Part shown: one piece after another, positions 36,787 to 46,347 of the stretch
Position numbering within the stretch: position 1 is the stretch's first letter
Layout: each line of letters begins with the position of its first letter
Assembly (NCBI GenBank): GCA_009773515.1
Contig: WSXX01000004.1
Location: 62,001 to 126,000, forward strand
Direction: 5' to 3'
Length of the DNA: 64,000 nt
Source of the DNA: Bacteroidota bacterium
Lineage (GTDB): Bacteria > Bacteroidota > Bacteroidia > Bacteroidales > Lentimicrobiaceae
Made by a program: the position numbers and the translations under genes
Notes under the pieces: model-generated
Told to the model about the DNA's origin: nothing
Database searches by the model: none
The model's input: only the letters and a program-made list of their open reading frames with translations

Positions 36787-37299
36787 TTAATATCCAAATA
36801 AAATCTTTAATTTATAAGCCTCTTCAAAAATTTTTGAGGCAGGTGCTTCTGGATTTGCGCTGAAAAATGAACCCCATGCTTTATTATAATTGTATGCATT
36901 TTTTAAGTGACCAGCGCCCCACCAAGATCCATAACTATTGGGATTTATTCCAGCTCTTTGAAATTGTGCTACATATTCAAGATGGAAAATATGATGTGCG
37001 TGAGCTGATTGACCAGGATTGACACCTGAGGCAGTTATCAAATTCATCCTAAAATTAGGATCTCGAACAACTTGGGTAGGAATACCATCACTATATTTAA
37101 TTGCACTTTTAGCATTATCAAGAAAATTTATACTACCTTCATCTGAAAGTGGCTGCATTTGAGATTTCAAACCATTTGTATTCAGCTTAACATCTTTAAG
37201 TGGAAGTGTAGCCCTTGGAGCAACTGTAGTATTTCCAATGCCCTTGATATTCCCAGTTAAAAAAGTTCTGCAATTAAGTTTAGCAATATCGGCACTTTA
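36787..37299 (-). pseudogene. Orphan toxin C-terminal cassette (HNH/AHH-like)
   Basis: The first Met in the frame is at 37170 (127 residues), but the frame stays open upstream to about 37299 without a start codon and reads as a toxin-tip leader (FLTGNIKGIGNTTVAPRA). The core has SAHAHHIFHLEYVAQFQRAG, GHLKNAYNYNKAWGSFF and ASKIFEEAYKLK. The His-His pair, the following H and the NK.W..FF pattern resemble HNH/AHH nuclease toxin tips. With no secretion module or clear start, this is a displaced C-terminal tip, as often found behind RHS genes. Confidence 0.55.
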
Positions 37300-37361
37300 T
37301 AGGTTTACCAAGATTCACTTATTCGAAACAAAATTACTTTCTAGTTGGCTTGTTTTCTTTT

Positions 37362-38045
37362 TTACAAAGCTTTATATCTTTCTGCAAACTCTATATATAT
37401 AGGGTCTACTTTCCCATAGCCAGAGCCAATAACCACCAACTCAACTGACTCAACATTTTTTTTCAAGCGTTCTATTTCTTTTATTCGATTATTGTTTGTT
37501 TGTCTTTCGATTGCTTCTTCAATAGCAGTTAACCCCTTTTGTTTGTCTCCTCTAATAAAGTGTAATATAGGTAAATACATATCTCGTGCTTGGTTTAAAA
37601 CTCCATGCTCTCTGTTTTCAATTGCTTCAAATAAAATATTTAAATCCGACATCTTTTCATGGTATGCAAAACCATAGGCTTGAATACTATTTAACATATC
37701 TTCAAAAAGGGGTGTTCTATTATTTTCAGTGAAATCCCATTCCTTAAAAGATTTTTCAGGCATCAAATATCCTAATTGGATTCCTATTGTGGGCTGCATA
37801 ATTTCTAAACTATTATATCCTATTAATCTTGTTCGAATATCTTCTACATTTCTATGAATTACACCGACAGTAATATTTACATAAACATGGCCTAATGCAG
37901 CATGTGAAGATAAGCCAAAGCCTAAAGTTGCAAATACATTTTCATTCATGGCTTTAAAATAATTGAACTTCTTTCTTTTAAATCCAATTGTTTTACAAAG
38001 TCCAGAAATACCTTTCTCAATTTCTAATTTTAATGTTTGAGACAT
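37362..38045 (-). CDS. Candidate immunity protein for the RHS toxin
   Basis: The 227-residue soluble protein begins MSQTLKLEIEKGISGLCKTI and has a GFKRKKFNYFKAMNEN strand-turn, loosely like DUF4304-type proteins. Its C-terminal half has a helical repeat part (DKQKGLTAIEEAIERQTNNN). It is the first gene after the RHS toxin on the same strand, 405 bases away, where the cognate immunity gene is usually found. No motif proves the role. Confidence 0.5.
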   Translation of the reverse strand: MSQTLKLEIEKGISGLCKTIGFKRKKFNYFKAMNENVFATLGFGLSSHAALGHVYVNITVGVIHRNVEDIRTRLIGYNSLEIMQPTIGIQLGYLMPEKSFKEWDFTENNRTPLFEDMLNSIQAYGFAYHEKMSDLNILFEAIENREHGVLNQARDMYLPILHFIRGDKQKGLTAIEEAIERQTNNNRIKEIERLKKNVESVELVVIGSGYGKVDPIYIEFAERYKAL

Positions 38046-38450
38046 GTCTTATATATTACCAACCAAAAAAACTTGAGTTATGTTGCCCCAATTGAAATTG
38101 AGTTATTTTTAAATCTTTTGCATCACTTGAGGTAAAAGATTTCTTGCAATAAACAGCAAAGGTAAAGTAAAAAACAGTTACCCATATTTAAAAAAATATA
38201 AAAAAATTTTTTTTTCACCAGAAAGAATTCCAAATAAAAATATTGATGTTTTTTGATGAATAATGCAATACACCAAGTCTTTACTCAATTTAGACCCGTA
38301 ATACCTTAACCTTTTGTTCATTGATGAACCACAACATAATTGCTGTATTGTGCCAACCAATTGATTCATTTTAACCACAACAGAGAATTTAGAATTCAAG
38401 GTTTATTGAGTTAATTATTTGATAGATAGAATAACTTTTCAAACATTAAC
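38046..38450. other. Gap between RHS gene and candidate immunity gene
   Basis: This AT-rich stretch has no convincing gene. A 73-codon frame at 38178-38399 is unlikely, having a strongly biased composition and no domain. Confidence 0.55.
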
Positions 38451-41400
38451 CTATTCGTAAAAATGATGTATTTCTAAAATATATCGATTTGTGGGTTGCC
38501 CAATTTGCCATTGAGGTATTTGTGAAGCGTTTCTGCCTATAGGTATGATTGATGCCCCATCTTTCATTTGAGGGTAGTTTATTTTTTGATTTGGGGTAAA
38601 GCCAGCTGAAGGTCCGTTTTTTACTTCTATCAATCTTATTTCCCCATTAAAATCTGCAGCAATGTCAACTCTTACTCGAACACCGTTTAATTCTACTGTA
38701 ACTTCTTTAGCAAGAATCTTACCTCCTTGTGCTTCAATCTCAAGTTCCATCTTTCTAACACCGTCTTGACCTTTCTGATATGGGGTCCGATAAGGTGTTT
38801 CTGTGGCATTTGTTTTTCCTGTCCATGGATTCTGATTATTAGATTTTGCATTACTATAGCCAGAATATGCTCCTGTGGCAAGACCAACACTTCCGCCCCA
38901 AAGTGCTCCATGTCCAATGCCTTGCAACACATTATCTCCATTCATTGCTGCTCCAAGCCCACCTCCTAGAGCACCTATTCCGGAACCTACTACTCCTTGA
39001 GTTATTGCCCCTTTTGCAACAGGGCTTGCAATACCTTTGAATGCCTTTTCTACTGCTGGTCCCAAAGGTTTTGCTAAACCCATAGTTAAACCACTAATTA
39101 CACCAGATGTGATTGCTCCTTTTATTACAGCTTGAGGGTCGACTTTCCCATTCTTAATATACCCTCCCAATGCAGCATTTCCAGCACCTACCAAAGCTGC
39201 TGATCCAATCGGTGTGATATAAGTTGATAAAGCTCCGCCAACAAATCCAATTCCAAAATATCCTAATCCTTGTCCAATGCTATTCACATTGCCTAAGTTG
39301 GATAAAAGGTTAACAGAGCCCCCTATCGCACCGAGTATTAGGTCGTCTATTACAAAAAAATCCCCACTTGGGTCGGTATATTTAAGTGGATTATTCAAGC
39401 AATAACTATATCGATTATAACTCTGGGTATGATCTGGAGCTTGAATATAATTATCAGGTGAGAGGAAACGCCCCAAAAATGGGTCATACAAGCGGGCATT
39501 CATGTTAATAAGGCCGAATAAATCCAAGTGTTCGTGGCCTGTAAAGCCTCTGCTGAATAAGGCTTGGGCAACGGTGTAATCTTTCCAGTTAGCCGGATTA
39601 CGTCTGCGACCCCATGGGTCGTAGCTTAATTTTTGAACCAATAAACCTGTGTTGTCGGTTATGCCGGTAATTGATCCTATATGGTCGGTTTGCAGGTAAT
39701 ATATCTGTTCATCGCTTCCTTCCTGAACCACCACGGCAAAAAGACCTGTTGGTGCATATAGGTAGTTGTAGGAAGTTCCGTAATTTATATTGACGTTTTC
39801 AAGTAATTCATAATCACCGGCATAGAACCGTTCTTCTATGGGACCACTATTTGACATTTTTAATGAAGTATGTTTTAATTGATTATCAGGGCCATAAGTA
39901 AACGAAAGTCTAAGTGTAGTATTATTTGAGTATGGTTTTGTTATACTACTGACTTTATTGCTGAAATCGTCAAATACTAATTGTTGATCATAAGCACTTG
40001 AGGCATAATCGCTTGTAGGCATATCTATTTCAGTAACAGCATGTAGTTTACCTAAAGGATGATTATATATGTATGAGTCAGATCTCGTACTAACATCAGA
40101 TTTTTGCCTGATATTGCCATTATCGTAATACAACACCCCGGAAAACAGGCTGCCATTTATGCTACATGATTCAAGCCTGCTGTGTAATTTTGAGTCGTAC
40201 GTAAATGACTCTTTATTACTAGTGATGAGATCAGCGCGGCTAATCATATTACCCGTAACTGGGCTGTATTGGTATCTGAAGTCTTGCAGAATTTTCTGAT
40301 TTTCGACAAGTGTACGTTCGAGGAATCCGTATCTGTCGTAAAAATTGGTGCTATTTGTAACAGCAGTATTATGTTTTACCCATTGCCCTCTGTGATTTTG
40401 TTCTGTGCCATTCCATAGCATTTTATTATCAGAAGCCCTGAGTATTTGTTCAAGATGACCGTTCGAATTATACTTGTATTTCACAGCGAACCCTGCAGGG
40501 TAGGTTAACAGATCGAGCATTCCATTTTCAGAATTATAGGCATAAGAAGTAACCAATGTTTTCCTGCCGATTTTTTCTGTTTTAATTGTTAGTCTGCCAA
40601 GATCGTCATAAACATAATTGGTAAAATCACTGATAAAACCATCTTCCTTAAACACCGTTTTAACCTGACCAAAACCTTTTTCACTGAAGGATTCATAGTA
40701 GTCGAATTTTAATACATTTGAGGAGTTAAAATCAACAAATAGAGGTCTTCCTAACTGATCAAATTCATATACGAACTTATTCCCTTTGTTGTCGGTTTTT
40801 TCTATAACCTCACCAAAAGCATTGTTTAAGTAAGTAATTAAACCTGCATCAGGATCTATCAGTTCTTTTTGATTGCCAGCTTCATCATATTTCGTTTCGT
40901 AAATTGCTCCGTTTGATTCAGTTTTTATTACCCTTCCAACAACATCATACTCAAATGTTGTATTTCCTGCTGGGTCACTAATTTTTTCTGGTTTACCAAG
41001 TGCATTTACCAAGGTTTCTTTAAATATTTTTGTTTGGGAGTTTTCAACTTTCAGCAACCTGCCCTTATAGGTATAAATTTCCTCAAAGCCTTCAGGGTAA
41101 ATCATTTTACTAACTCGTCCACTGCCATCGTAAACATACTCAATAAATTTTTCTCGCGATTCAGTGCTGTAATAAGGCTTGTAATCATATAAAAGCCTAT
41201 TGGTGTAAGGGTCATAAGCCTTGTCATAGTAAGATTTTAGTCCTTGAATATTTTGTGTAACCGTCCTGAGTTCTTTTCCTTGTCTATCATAAAACGTTAT
41301 TACTGTATTCCATTTCTGATCTAATTTACTATCTTCTTCCTTCGCCCCAATTTCTGTGAAGCTGAATATACAATAGACTGCATTTTTTGGTGCATCTACC

Positions 41401-44400
41401 ATTCCATCGCTCCAATAGAGTTTATTAACCTCAGCCGTATTGTCTGGAAAATTGGTTTTTTCTTGAACGTCTGTGGGACTATAACGGAATGTAGTAAAAT
41501 TGCCTAATGCATCAGTTTTTCCGGTCAATAATCCGCGTTCTTCGTTGTAGGAGTATTGAGTAATAAAATCATCACCCGGGGCTACTATGGTTTCTTTGGT
41601 TAAGAATCTGCCTTCATATTTTCCATCATAATCTTTTAATATAGTCCTCGCTTTTGAAACATCTTCCTCAGGATATGTTTTTTCAAGAATCAGGTTTGCA
41701 AAGGCTTCCTCATAATCATATTCATTAACTAAAGCAAGGTTTTTGCTTTGGTTTGGAGTTGTTATTACCTTTTTTAAAAGCCAGGGTTTATCAGGCTTGT
41801 ATTCATATTCTGTTTTCTTAACATCGAGGCCTCCTTCCAAAACATCAGATGAGGTTGTTGTGATAGTTTGTTTCATGTTTACATACCATGGTCCAGTAAG
41901 CCAGTTACCATAGTTGTATTTAATTTCGCCTACTGATTTCCATGTCCATTTATCAGATGGAAAATCCCGGTTGTTTTCATCACTAAAAGTGTATGATTTT
42001 TCAACATCACCGTACTGATTTACATCCGTAGGTTTAATTATGTTAACCATACATCCTTTATAAGTATTTTCGATATCATTATCCCATGTTCTGTTTATCG
42101 AATAACTAACAAAAGGAGTGTAAACGAGATTATTTCCAGTAGCAGTCTTCTTAATACTCATCTGGTACTCCTCTTCTGAAATAACCTTACCGAGTGATTT
42201 CGTAATTACTTTCTTTTGATATGGATTGAAATAAAGTTTTCTGTCGTTTACGTTCTCGGCATAAATATCCATACTTGCTTCCTTAATAGTGCTGATTTTG
42301 GGATATGCTAAAGTAGTTTTTTGAAACCCAAGAAGTCCTTTGCCTTGTGCATGATAAATAAGTCCGCTGAAAGAATAAAGTTCTGATGGAGTAATAGATC
42401 CGCCCCCTCCGGTTTCGCCAACAGACTGATAAAGACCTTCAACTACACTGAATATTTTCCGATAATAGCTTAATGGATAATCCACTGGAAAAAATTTATA
42501 ACCATACAAGGGATCATATTTGTAGTTGGTATAGCAGATTATTTTACTATCACTAAGCCCATTCGTTACTTTTATTATTTTATCCGAATTGTTATTATTC
42601 GAAAACTTCCTTTGACATAGTTTAATGTGTATTGTTGATTTTTGAGAACCTTCAGATGTGCATATATTGTATAAAAGATTATTCTCACCCGTTCCTGCAT
42701 AATCACCAATCAAAACATCTCCGCGATAATACGCAGAATAATTTACTACATCTGGAGTAAAAATACCTGCATATCCTGTAAACCCAGACGAAAGTCCTGA
42801 ATTTTTATATAAGATTGAATATGCAATATTATTCTCATGTGGTCCACTATTAAAATAAAAAATATCATCAAGGTTATCATTATTAAGATCTGCTATGATA
42901 AATTGCTTTTCACACCAAGGTTTGTTATGATCATAAGGCACTGTTTTCTCAATAAATCCATTTCCGTATGAAAAATATATCAAAGGAAACTGATTTTCGC
43001 TATTTGCTGTAGTTGCTCTTACCAACAAATCACTTTTCCCATCACCATTAAAATCCCCTACATTAATACCTACTGGTATATGTCGGTGTGGAAAAGAAAA
43101 AACAGCCTCACACGTAATTAAGTTATTGTTAAATCCTTTTAACTCATATATAACGCATTCATTTAAATCATAATAAAGCAATTCAGCTTTCCCATTTCCT
43201 GAGAAATTACCAATTGCCGTGAAATTTAAAAATCCTGAAATAGGTATACGATTAGCATCACTTTTAAATATGTTGAAATCAATATTTCCACCATAAAAAT
43301 TTTCATATCCCCAATTGTCACCTGTTATTACATCCTCTAAGCCATCTGCATCAAAATCTGCAACATATGAAACATTTCCGTATAAATTACCTAAATAATT
43401 TATGAAATAAACTTCTCCAAGAGAAATGTCAAATATTTTTGCAAAATTTGTTCCTGCTCTATAATTTACAAATATTTCATCCTTCCCATCGCCATTTACA
43501 TCACCTACACGCATTATACCATTTGTAATTTCATCTTCAACATAATTCATCGGATAGGTATGAATTTCAGGATTACCGTTCTGCCTTAAAAGTGTAATTC
43601 GCAAAAGATAACCTTCTTCTTCTCCAATTCCAAATTCCGCAACATCAGATATTCCATCTCCATCAAAATCACCTGATATTTGCTTAAAATCAAATTTTCT
43701 ATCTGTTTCTTGAAATAATATCTCTGGCTTTTCCAATAAGCCAGCATTAAACTCCCATTCAAAAGTTGTAGGTTTAAGCAAATTTAGATTACTTGAGTTT
43801 TTTAATGAAATACTTTCAATATATTTTGAATTGAAAATACCGCCTTCTAAATAACTGATATCATATTTTTTCAAAAAAGTATCATTATAGTAAACTGAAA
43901 TATCAGTTAATATTTGTGTAACATTATACTCATATTTTTCCAAACCATGTGCATATAGCGATGTTATGTTGTGCTTAGTGTCGTAATTAGATTCATAATT
44001 AAGTACTACATAATATAGTTGCCCATTAATCTCACTTGCATAGTTAATAGAGTAAATTATTTTAGTAAGATATGTCTCACCAGTAGCCTGCCTTTGTTCG
44101 TATTCATATTCCATTCTATTTCCATTTAAATCGGTAACAGAAGAAAGGTGCCAACGTATAGTCTCTGTATGATCCCCATTGTTTTGTTTTGACCTAGAGG
44201 TTTCCCCGAACATTTTTATGTATCCATCTGGCGTTACAACTTTCCAATGCCCGGCACCTTTTATATTTTTATTCCCAATGAAAGTGATTCGTGCATTCGC
44301 ATCAACTTCTGTGCGGTATTCATTGTTTGACTGACTCGTAAGAATTAGCCTGCTGCCTTCCAAAGTAAAACCGTCATCAACAAAATCAAGAGCTCCTACA

Positions 44401-44690
44401 ACGTTATCATAGTACATAGTTTCATTAACTCTTGCTATATATGACCATCCGGCAAGACCCCAGCCTTTGCCCAAAATCCCGGATTCACTGGAGCTATTAT
44501 ATTGCAATGCAAGTTGAGGAGTCATGCCGCCTCTTCCAGCTGGCAAATCGATTGGCAATGTATAAACTGCTGCACCGTTTCCTGCAACACTTAACTGCCC
44601 ATTGAGTGTTCCTACTTCTTCATATTGCGCAAAAACGTTGATAGCCAAAGTTGCCAAAGCAGCGGCAAGTATGTTGCTTAACTTTTTCAT
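38451..44690 (-). CDS. RHS/YD-repeat polymorphic toxin with nuclease-like tip
   Basis: The 2079-residue protein has a Sec signal peptide (cleavage near FAQ, residue 22), an SpvB-like N-terminus (GRGGMTPQLALQYNSSSESG), and FG-GAP/VCBS-type DFDGDGISD and DFNGDGKSD repeats (about 335-700). A long stretch of YD repeats follows, with the RHS-associated core at about 1690-1780 (GRFLSPDNYIQAP, NPLKYTDPSGD). A Gly/Ala-rich linker (about 1780-1950) leads to the tip (about 1965-2079). The tip has RVRVDIAADFNGEIRLIEVK, a D...E-x-K pattern of PD-(D/E)XK nucleases, so the likely toxic activity is DNA or RNA cleavage. No T9SS sorting domain is present. A T9SS-type partner gene lies 27 bases upstream. Confidence 0.88.
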   Translation of the reverse strand: MKKLSNILAAALATLAINVFAQYEEVGTLNGQLSVAGNGAAVYTLPIDLPAGRGGMTPQLALQYNSSSESGILGKGWGLAGWSYIARVNETMYYDNVVGALDFVDDGFTLEGSRLILTSQSNNEYRTEVDANARITFIGNKNIKGAGHWKVVTPDGYIKMFGETSRSKQNNGDHTETIRWHLSSVTDLNGNRMEYEYEQRQATGETYLTKIIYSINYASEINGQLYYVVLNYESNYDTKHNITSLYAHGLEKYEYNVTQILTDISVYYNDTFLKKYDISYLEGGIFNSKYIESISLKNSSNLNLLKPTTFEWEFNAGLLEKPEILFQETDRKFDFKQISGDFDGDGISDVAEFGIGEEEGYLLRITLLRQNGNPEIHTYPMNYVEDEITNGIMRVGDVNGDGKDEIFVNYRAGTNFAKIFDISLGEVYFINYLGNLYGNVSYVADFDADGLEDVITGDNWGYENFYGGNIDFNIFKSDANRIPISGFLNFTAIGNFSGNGKAELLYYDLNECVIYELKGFNNNLITCEAVFSFPHRHIPVGINVGDFNGDGKSDLLVRATTANSENQFPLIYFSYGNGFIEKTVPYDHNKPWCEKQFIIADLNNDNLDDIFYFNSGPHENNIAYSILYKNSGLSSGFTGYAGIFTPDVVNYSAYYRGDVLIGDYAGTGENNLLYNICTSEGSQKSTIHIKLCQRKFSNNNNSDKIIKVTNGLSDSKIICYTNYKYDPLYGYKFFPVDYPLSYYRKIFSVVEGLYQSVGETGGGGSITPSELYSFSGLIYHAQGKGLLGFQKTTLAYPKISTIKEASMDIYAENVNDRKLYFNPYQKKVITKSLGKVISEEEYQMSIKKTATGNNLVYTPFVSYSINRTWDNDIENTYKGCMVNIIKPTDVNQYGDVEKSYTFSDENNRDFPSDKWTWKSVGEIKYNYGNWLTGPWYVNMKQTITTTSSDVLEGGLDVKKTEYEYKPDKPWLLKKVITTPNQSKNLALVNEYDYEEAFANLILEKTYPEEDVSKARTILKDYDGKYEGRFLTKETIVAPGDDFITQYSYNEERGLLTGKTDALGNFTTFRYSPTDVQEKTNFPDNTAEVNKLYWSDGMVDAPKNAVYCIFSFTEIGAKEEDSKLDQKWNTVITFYDRQGKELRTVTQNIQGLKSYYDKAYDPYTNRLLYDYKPYYSTESREKFIEYVYDGSGRVSKMIYPEGFEEIYTYKGRLLKVENSQTKIFKETLVNALGKPEKISDPAGNTTFEYDVVGRVIKTESNGAIYETKYDEAGNQKELIDPDAGLITYLNNAFGEVIEKTDNKGNKFVYEFDQLGRPLFVDFNSSNVLKFDYYESFSEKGFGQVKTVFKEDGFISDFTNYVYDDLGRLTIKTEKIGRKTLVTSYAYNSENGMLDLLTYPAGFAVKYKYNSNGHLEQILRASDNKMLWNGTEQNHRGQWVKHNTAVTNSTNFYDRYGFLERTLVENQKILQDFRYQYSPVTGNMISRADLITSNKESFTYDSKLHSRLESCSINGSLFSGVLYYDNGNIRQKSDVSTRSDSYIYNHPLGKLHAVTEIDMPTSDYASSAYDQQLVFDDFSNKVSSITKPYSNNTTLRLSFTYGPDNQLKHTSLKMSNSGPIEERFYAGDYELLENVNINYGTSYNYLYAPTGLFAVVVQEGSDEQIYYLQTDHIGSITGITDNTGLLVQKLSYDPWGRRRNPANWKDYTVAQALFSRGFTGHEHLDLFGLINMNARLYDPFLGRFLSPDNYIQAPDHTQSYNRYSYCLNNPLKYTDPSGDFFVIDDLILGAIGGSVNLLSNLGNVNSIGQGLGYFGIGFVGGALSTYITPIGSAALVGAGNAALGGYIKNGKVDPQAVIKGAITSGVISGLTMGLAKPLGPAVEKAFKGIASPVAKGAITQGVVGSGIGALGGGLGAAMNGDNVLQGIGHGALWGGSVGLATGAYSGYSNAKSNNQNPWTGKTNATETPYRTPYQKGQDGVRKMELEIEAQGGKILAKEVTVELNGVRVRVDIAADFNGEIRLIEVKNGPSAGFTPNQKINYPQMKDGASIIPIGRNASQIPQWQIGQPTNRYILEIHHFYE

Positions 44691-44717
44691 TTTAAGAATT
44701 TTTTAAATTGTAACTAC

Positions 44718-45191
44718 TTACTGTTTGATTATTTTCCATACTCTGCAATCCCCTTCTGAACATAGCTTTAATAGATAAATTCCGTTCGTGTTATTGCTAA
44801 GATCCAGGGTGAACTTATTGTCTTGTGTATTTGTAAATTTTTCTAGTGATTTACCTTTAATGTCAGTAAGCTCTATGATAAGGTTATCAACCGGCGATTT
44901 GGTTTCGATAACAATTTTGCCGACGGTGGGATTGGGGTAAATGTTGATGTTGTGTTCGCCAAGCTTTTCTGTGTATTTGTCAGATTCTTGTTCTATTTGA
45001 TTAAAACCTTCCTGATTTTCATCTCCAGTTTTATTTAAATCACTTTTATAAAAGATGATAGTTCTGGATATTCTGTTACCATTAAGGTCATATTCAAACT
45101 TAATCTTAGCTACATCACCCTGTGCTGAGACTTTTGAACTAAGGACTAAGCCTATAACAGTCAATAGTATTAATGGAAATACATTTTTCAT
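44718..45191 (-). CDS. T9SS type A sorting-domain protein with YD motif
   Basis: This 157-residue protein has a signal peptide (cleavage near VSAQ), then an RHS-like YD motif (IKFEYDLNGNRISRTII), an acidic linker, and a type A sorting domain from about residue 85 (NINIYPNPTVGKIVIETK). It is encoded 27 bases before the RHS toxin on the same strand. The YD motif next to a T9SS signal suggests that it cooperates with the RHS protein in secretion or display. Similar pairs occur in Bacteroidota. Confidence 0.85.
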   Translation of the reverse strand: MKNVFPLILLTVIGLVLSSKVSAQGDVAKIKFEYDLNGNRISRTIIFYKSDLNKTGDENQEGFNQIEQESDKYTEKLGEHNINIYPNPTVGKIVIETKSPVDNLIIELTDIKGKSLEKFTNTQDNKFTLDLSNNTNGIYLLKLCSEGDCRVWKIIKQ

Positions 45192-45235
45192 AATGTGCTT
45201 TCTGTATTAGTGGTTAATGAATTCAATATTTTATG

Positions 45236-45267
45236 CAAAGTTGGCTTTAGATGGACTTTTTGTCCAA
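45236..45267 (-). promoter_or_regulatory. Promoter of the RHS operon
   Basis: On the minus strand TTG (45265-45267) is followed after 21 bases by CAACTTTG (45236-45243), one base off the TAnnTTTG consensus. A small dyad TGGAC-TTTTT-GTCCA (45252-45266) overlaps the -33 region. The stretch 45192-45407 otherwise holds no gene. Confidence 0.5.
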
Positions 45268-45407
45268 TGCAAGAATCGAATTATATATGAGTGTTGAGAA
45301 TAAAATATGTCAATAACACATATAGATAAAATAAAAGTATGATAAAAATAGATGTATATAATCTATGTATAATAGCTGATTGTATAGCTGATATGTTATC
45401 TTTTAAA

Positions 45408-45857
45408 TTACCTTTTCTTCCTGAAAAAATCTGTCAACAGTTTTCCGCACTCTTCAGCCATTATTCCTCCCCGAACTTTGGTTTTGGGATGCAGCAGGTT
45501 TGCATTCAGTGTTGAATATCCCCGTTTGGGATCAGCGGCGCCATAAACAATTTCACCCAGTTGCAGCCACAATGAAGCAGCGGCGCACATGGGGCAAGGC
45601 TCCAGGGTTACAAACAAAGTGCATTCGTTCAGGTATTTGCCGCCAATATGATTGGCTGCAGAAGTAAAAGCCTGCATTTCAGCATGGGCAGTTGCATCGT
45701 TCAGTGCTTCGGTAAGGTTATGTGCGCGGGCTATAATTCTGCCCTGGCTAACAATCACCGCACCAACAGGTACTTCATCCCGTTTCAGTGCGATAAGTGC
45801 CTCGTTGTATGCTTCACGCATAAAGTGCAGGTCGGAGGTTTTGGGTTGTAGTTCCAT
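45408..45857 (-). CDS. tadA: tRNA-specific adenosine-34 deaminase
   Basis: The 149-residue zinc deaminase converts A34 to inosine in tRNA-Arg(ACG). HAEMQAF supplies the zinc His and catalytic Glu, and PCPMCAAA the zinc cysteines. The frame is open upstream to 45935, but those residues fall in and before a TATCTTTG promoter box (45877-45884), so the ATG at 45857 is the likely start. Length matches the family. Confidence 0.93.
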   Translation of the reverse strand: MELQPKTSDLHFMREAYNEALIALKRDEVPVGAVIVSQGRIIARAHNLTEALNDATAHAEMQAFTSAANHIGGKYLNECTLFVTLEPCPMCAAASLWLQLGEIVYGAADPKRGYSTLNANLLHPKTKVRGGIMAEECGKLLTDFFRKKR

Positions 45858-45876
45858 AAATTTGTGTTGTAATTTG

Positions 45877-45884
45877 CAAAGATA
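45877..45884 (-). promoter_or_regulatory. tadA promoter -7 box
   Basis: CAAAGATA is TATCTTTG on the minus strand, an exact consensus match 20 bases upstream of the ATG at 45857. A clear -33 TTG is not seen. It decides against the longer frame. Confidence 0.7.
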
Positions 45885-46046
45885 CAATTCATCAACACGT
45901 AACTCCCCTCTTTTTATTCCTGAAAGACGTGTCATTACAAAATGTGATATAGATGAAATCAGGGCTCACCCGGGGTAATTCCCGACAATTTTGCTGGTGT
46001 AATAATGGTTCATTCATCAATGAAAAACATTTTTTGTAGCTATTGC

Positions 46047-46077
46047 TTGACACTGACGTATAAAAATATTAGTTTTG
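46047..46077 (+). promoter_or_regulatory. Promoter of the RHH/PIN pair
   Basis: TTG (46047-46049) is followed after 20 bases by TAGTTTTG (46070-46077), an exact -7 match. ACGTA (46056-46060) and TACGT (46078-46082) form an inverted repeat around the -7 box, a candidate operator for the antitoxin. Confidence 0.7.
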
Positions 46078-46101
46078 TACGTAGAAAAACAATGAAGCAC
46101 G

Positions 46102-46347
46102 ATGGAAACAAAATTAACTTTGCGTTTAAAGAAAAGTGTAATTGAAAAAGCTAAGCTTTACGCGCAGAATAACAAAATCAGCCTTTCGAAAATGATCGAA
46201 ACTTATCTCGAATCTTTAATAGTTTCAAGTAAAAATGATACCGAAACTACACCATTGGTAGAGAGTTTGAGTGGTGTTATAAATCTGGACTCCAGTTTTG
46301 ATTATAAAAATGATTATTCTGAGTATCTGACCAAAAAGTACAAATGA
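46102..46347 (+). CDS. RHH-type antitoxin (DUF6364-like)
   Basis: The 81-residue protein opens with ETKLTLRLKKSVIEKAKLYA followed by NNKISLSKMIETYLESL, the strand-helix-helix of a ribbon-helix-helix DNA-binding domain. The C-terminal part (about 50-81) should bind the toxin. Its stop overlaps the toxin start by four bases. It probably represses its own promoter. Confidence 0.88.
   Translation: METKLTLRLKKSVIEKAKLYAQNNKISLSKMIETYLESLIVSSKNDTETTPLVESLSGVINLDSSFDYKNDYSEYLTKKYK

Noticed and set aside
38178..38399. 73-residue frame downstream of the RHS toxin
   Set aside because: Skewed composition, no domain, no promoter; probably noncoding AT-rich DNA.
45858..45935. Upstream extension of tadA
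   Set aside because: An exact -7 promoter box lies inside it, and the family starts at the internal Met.
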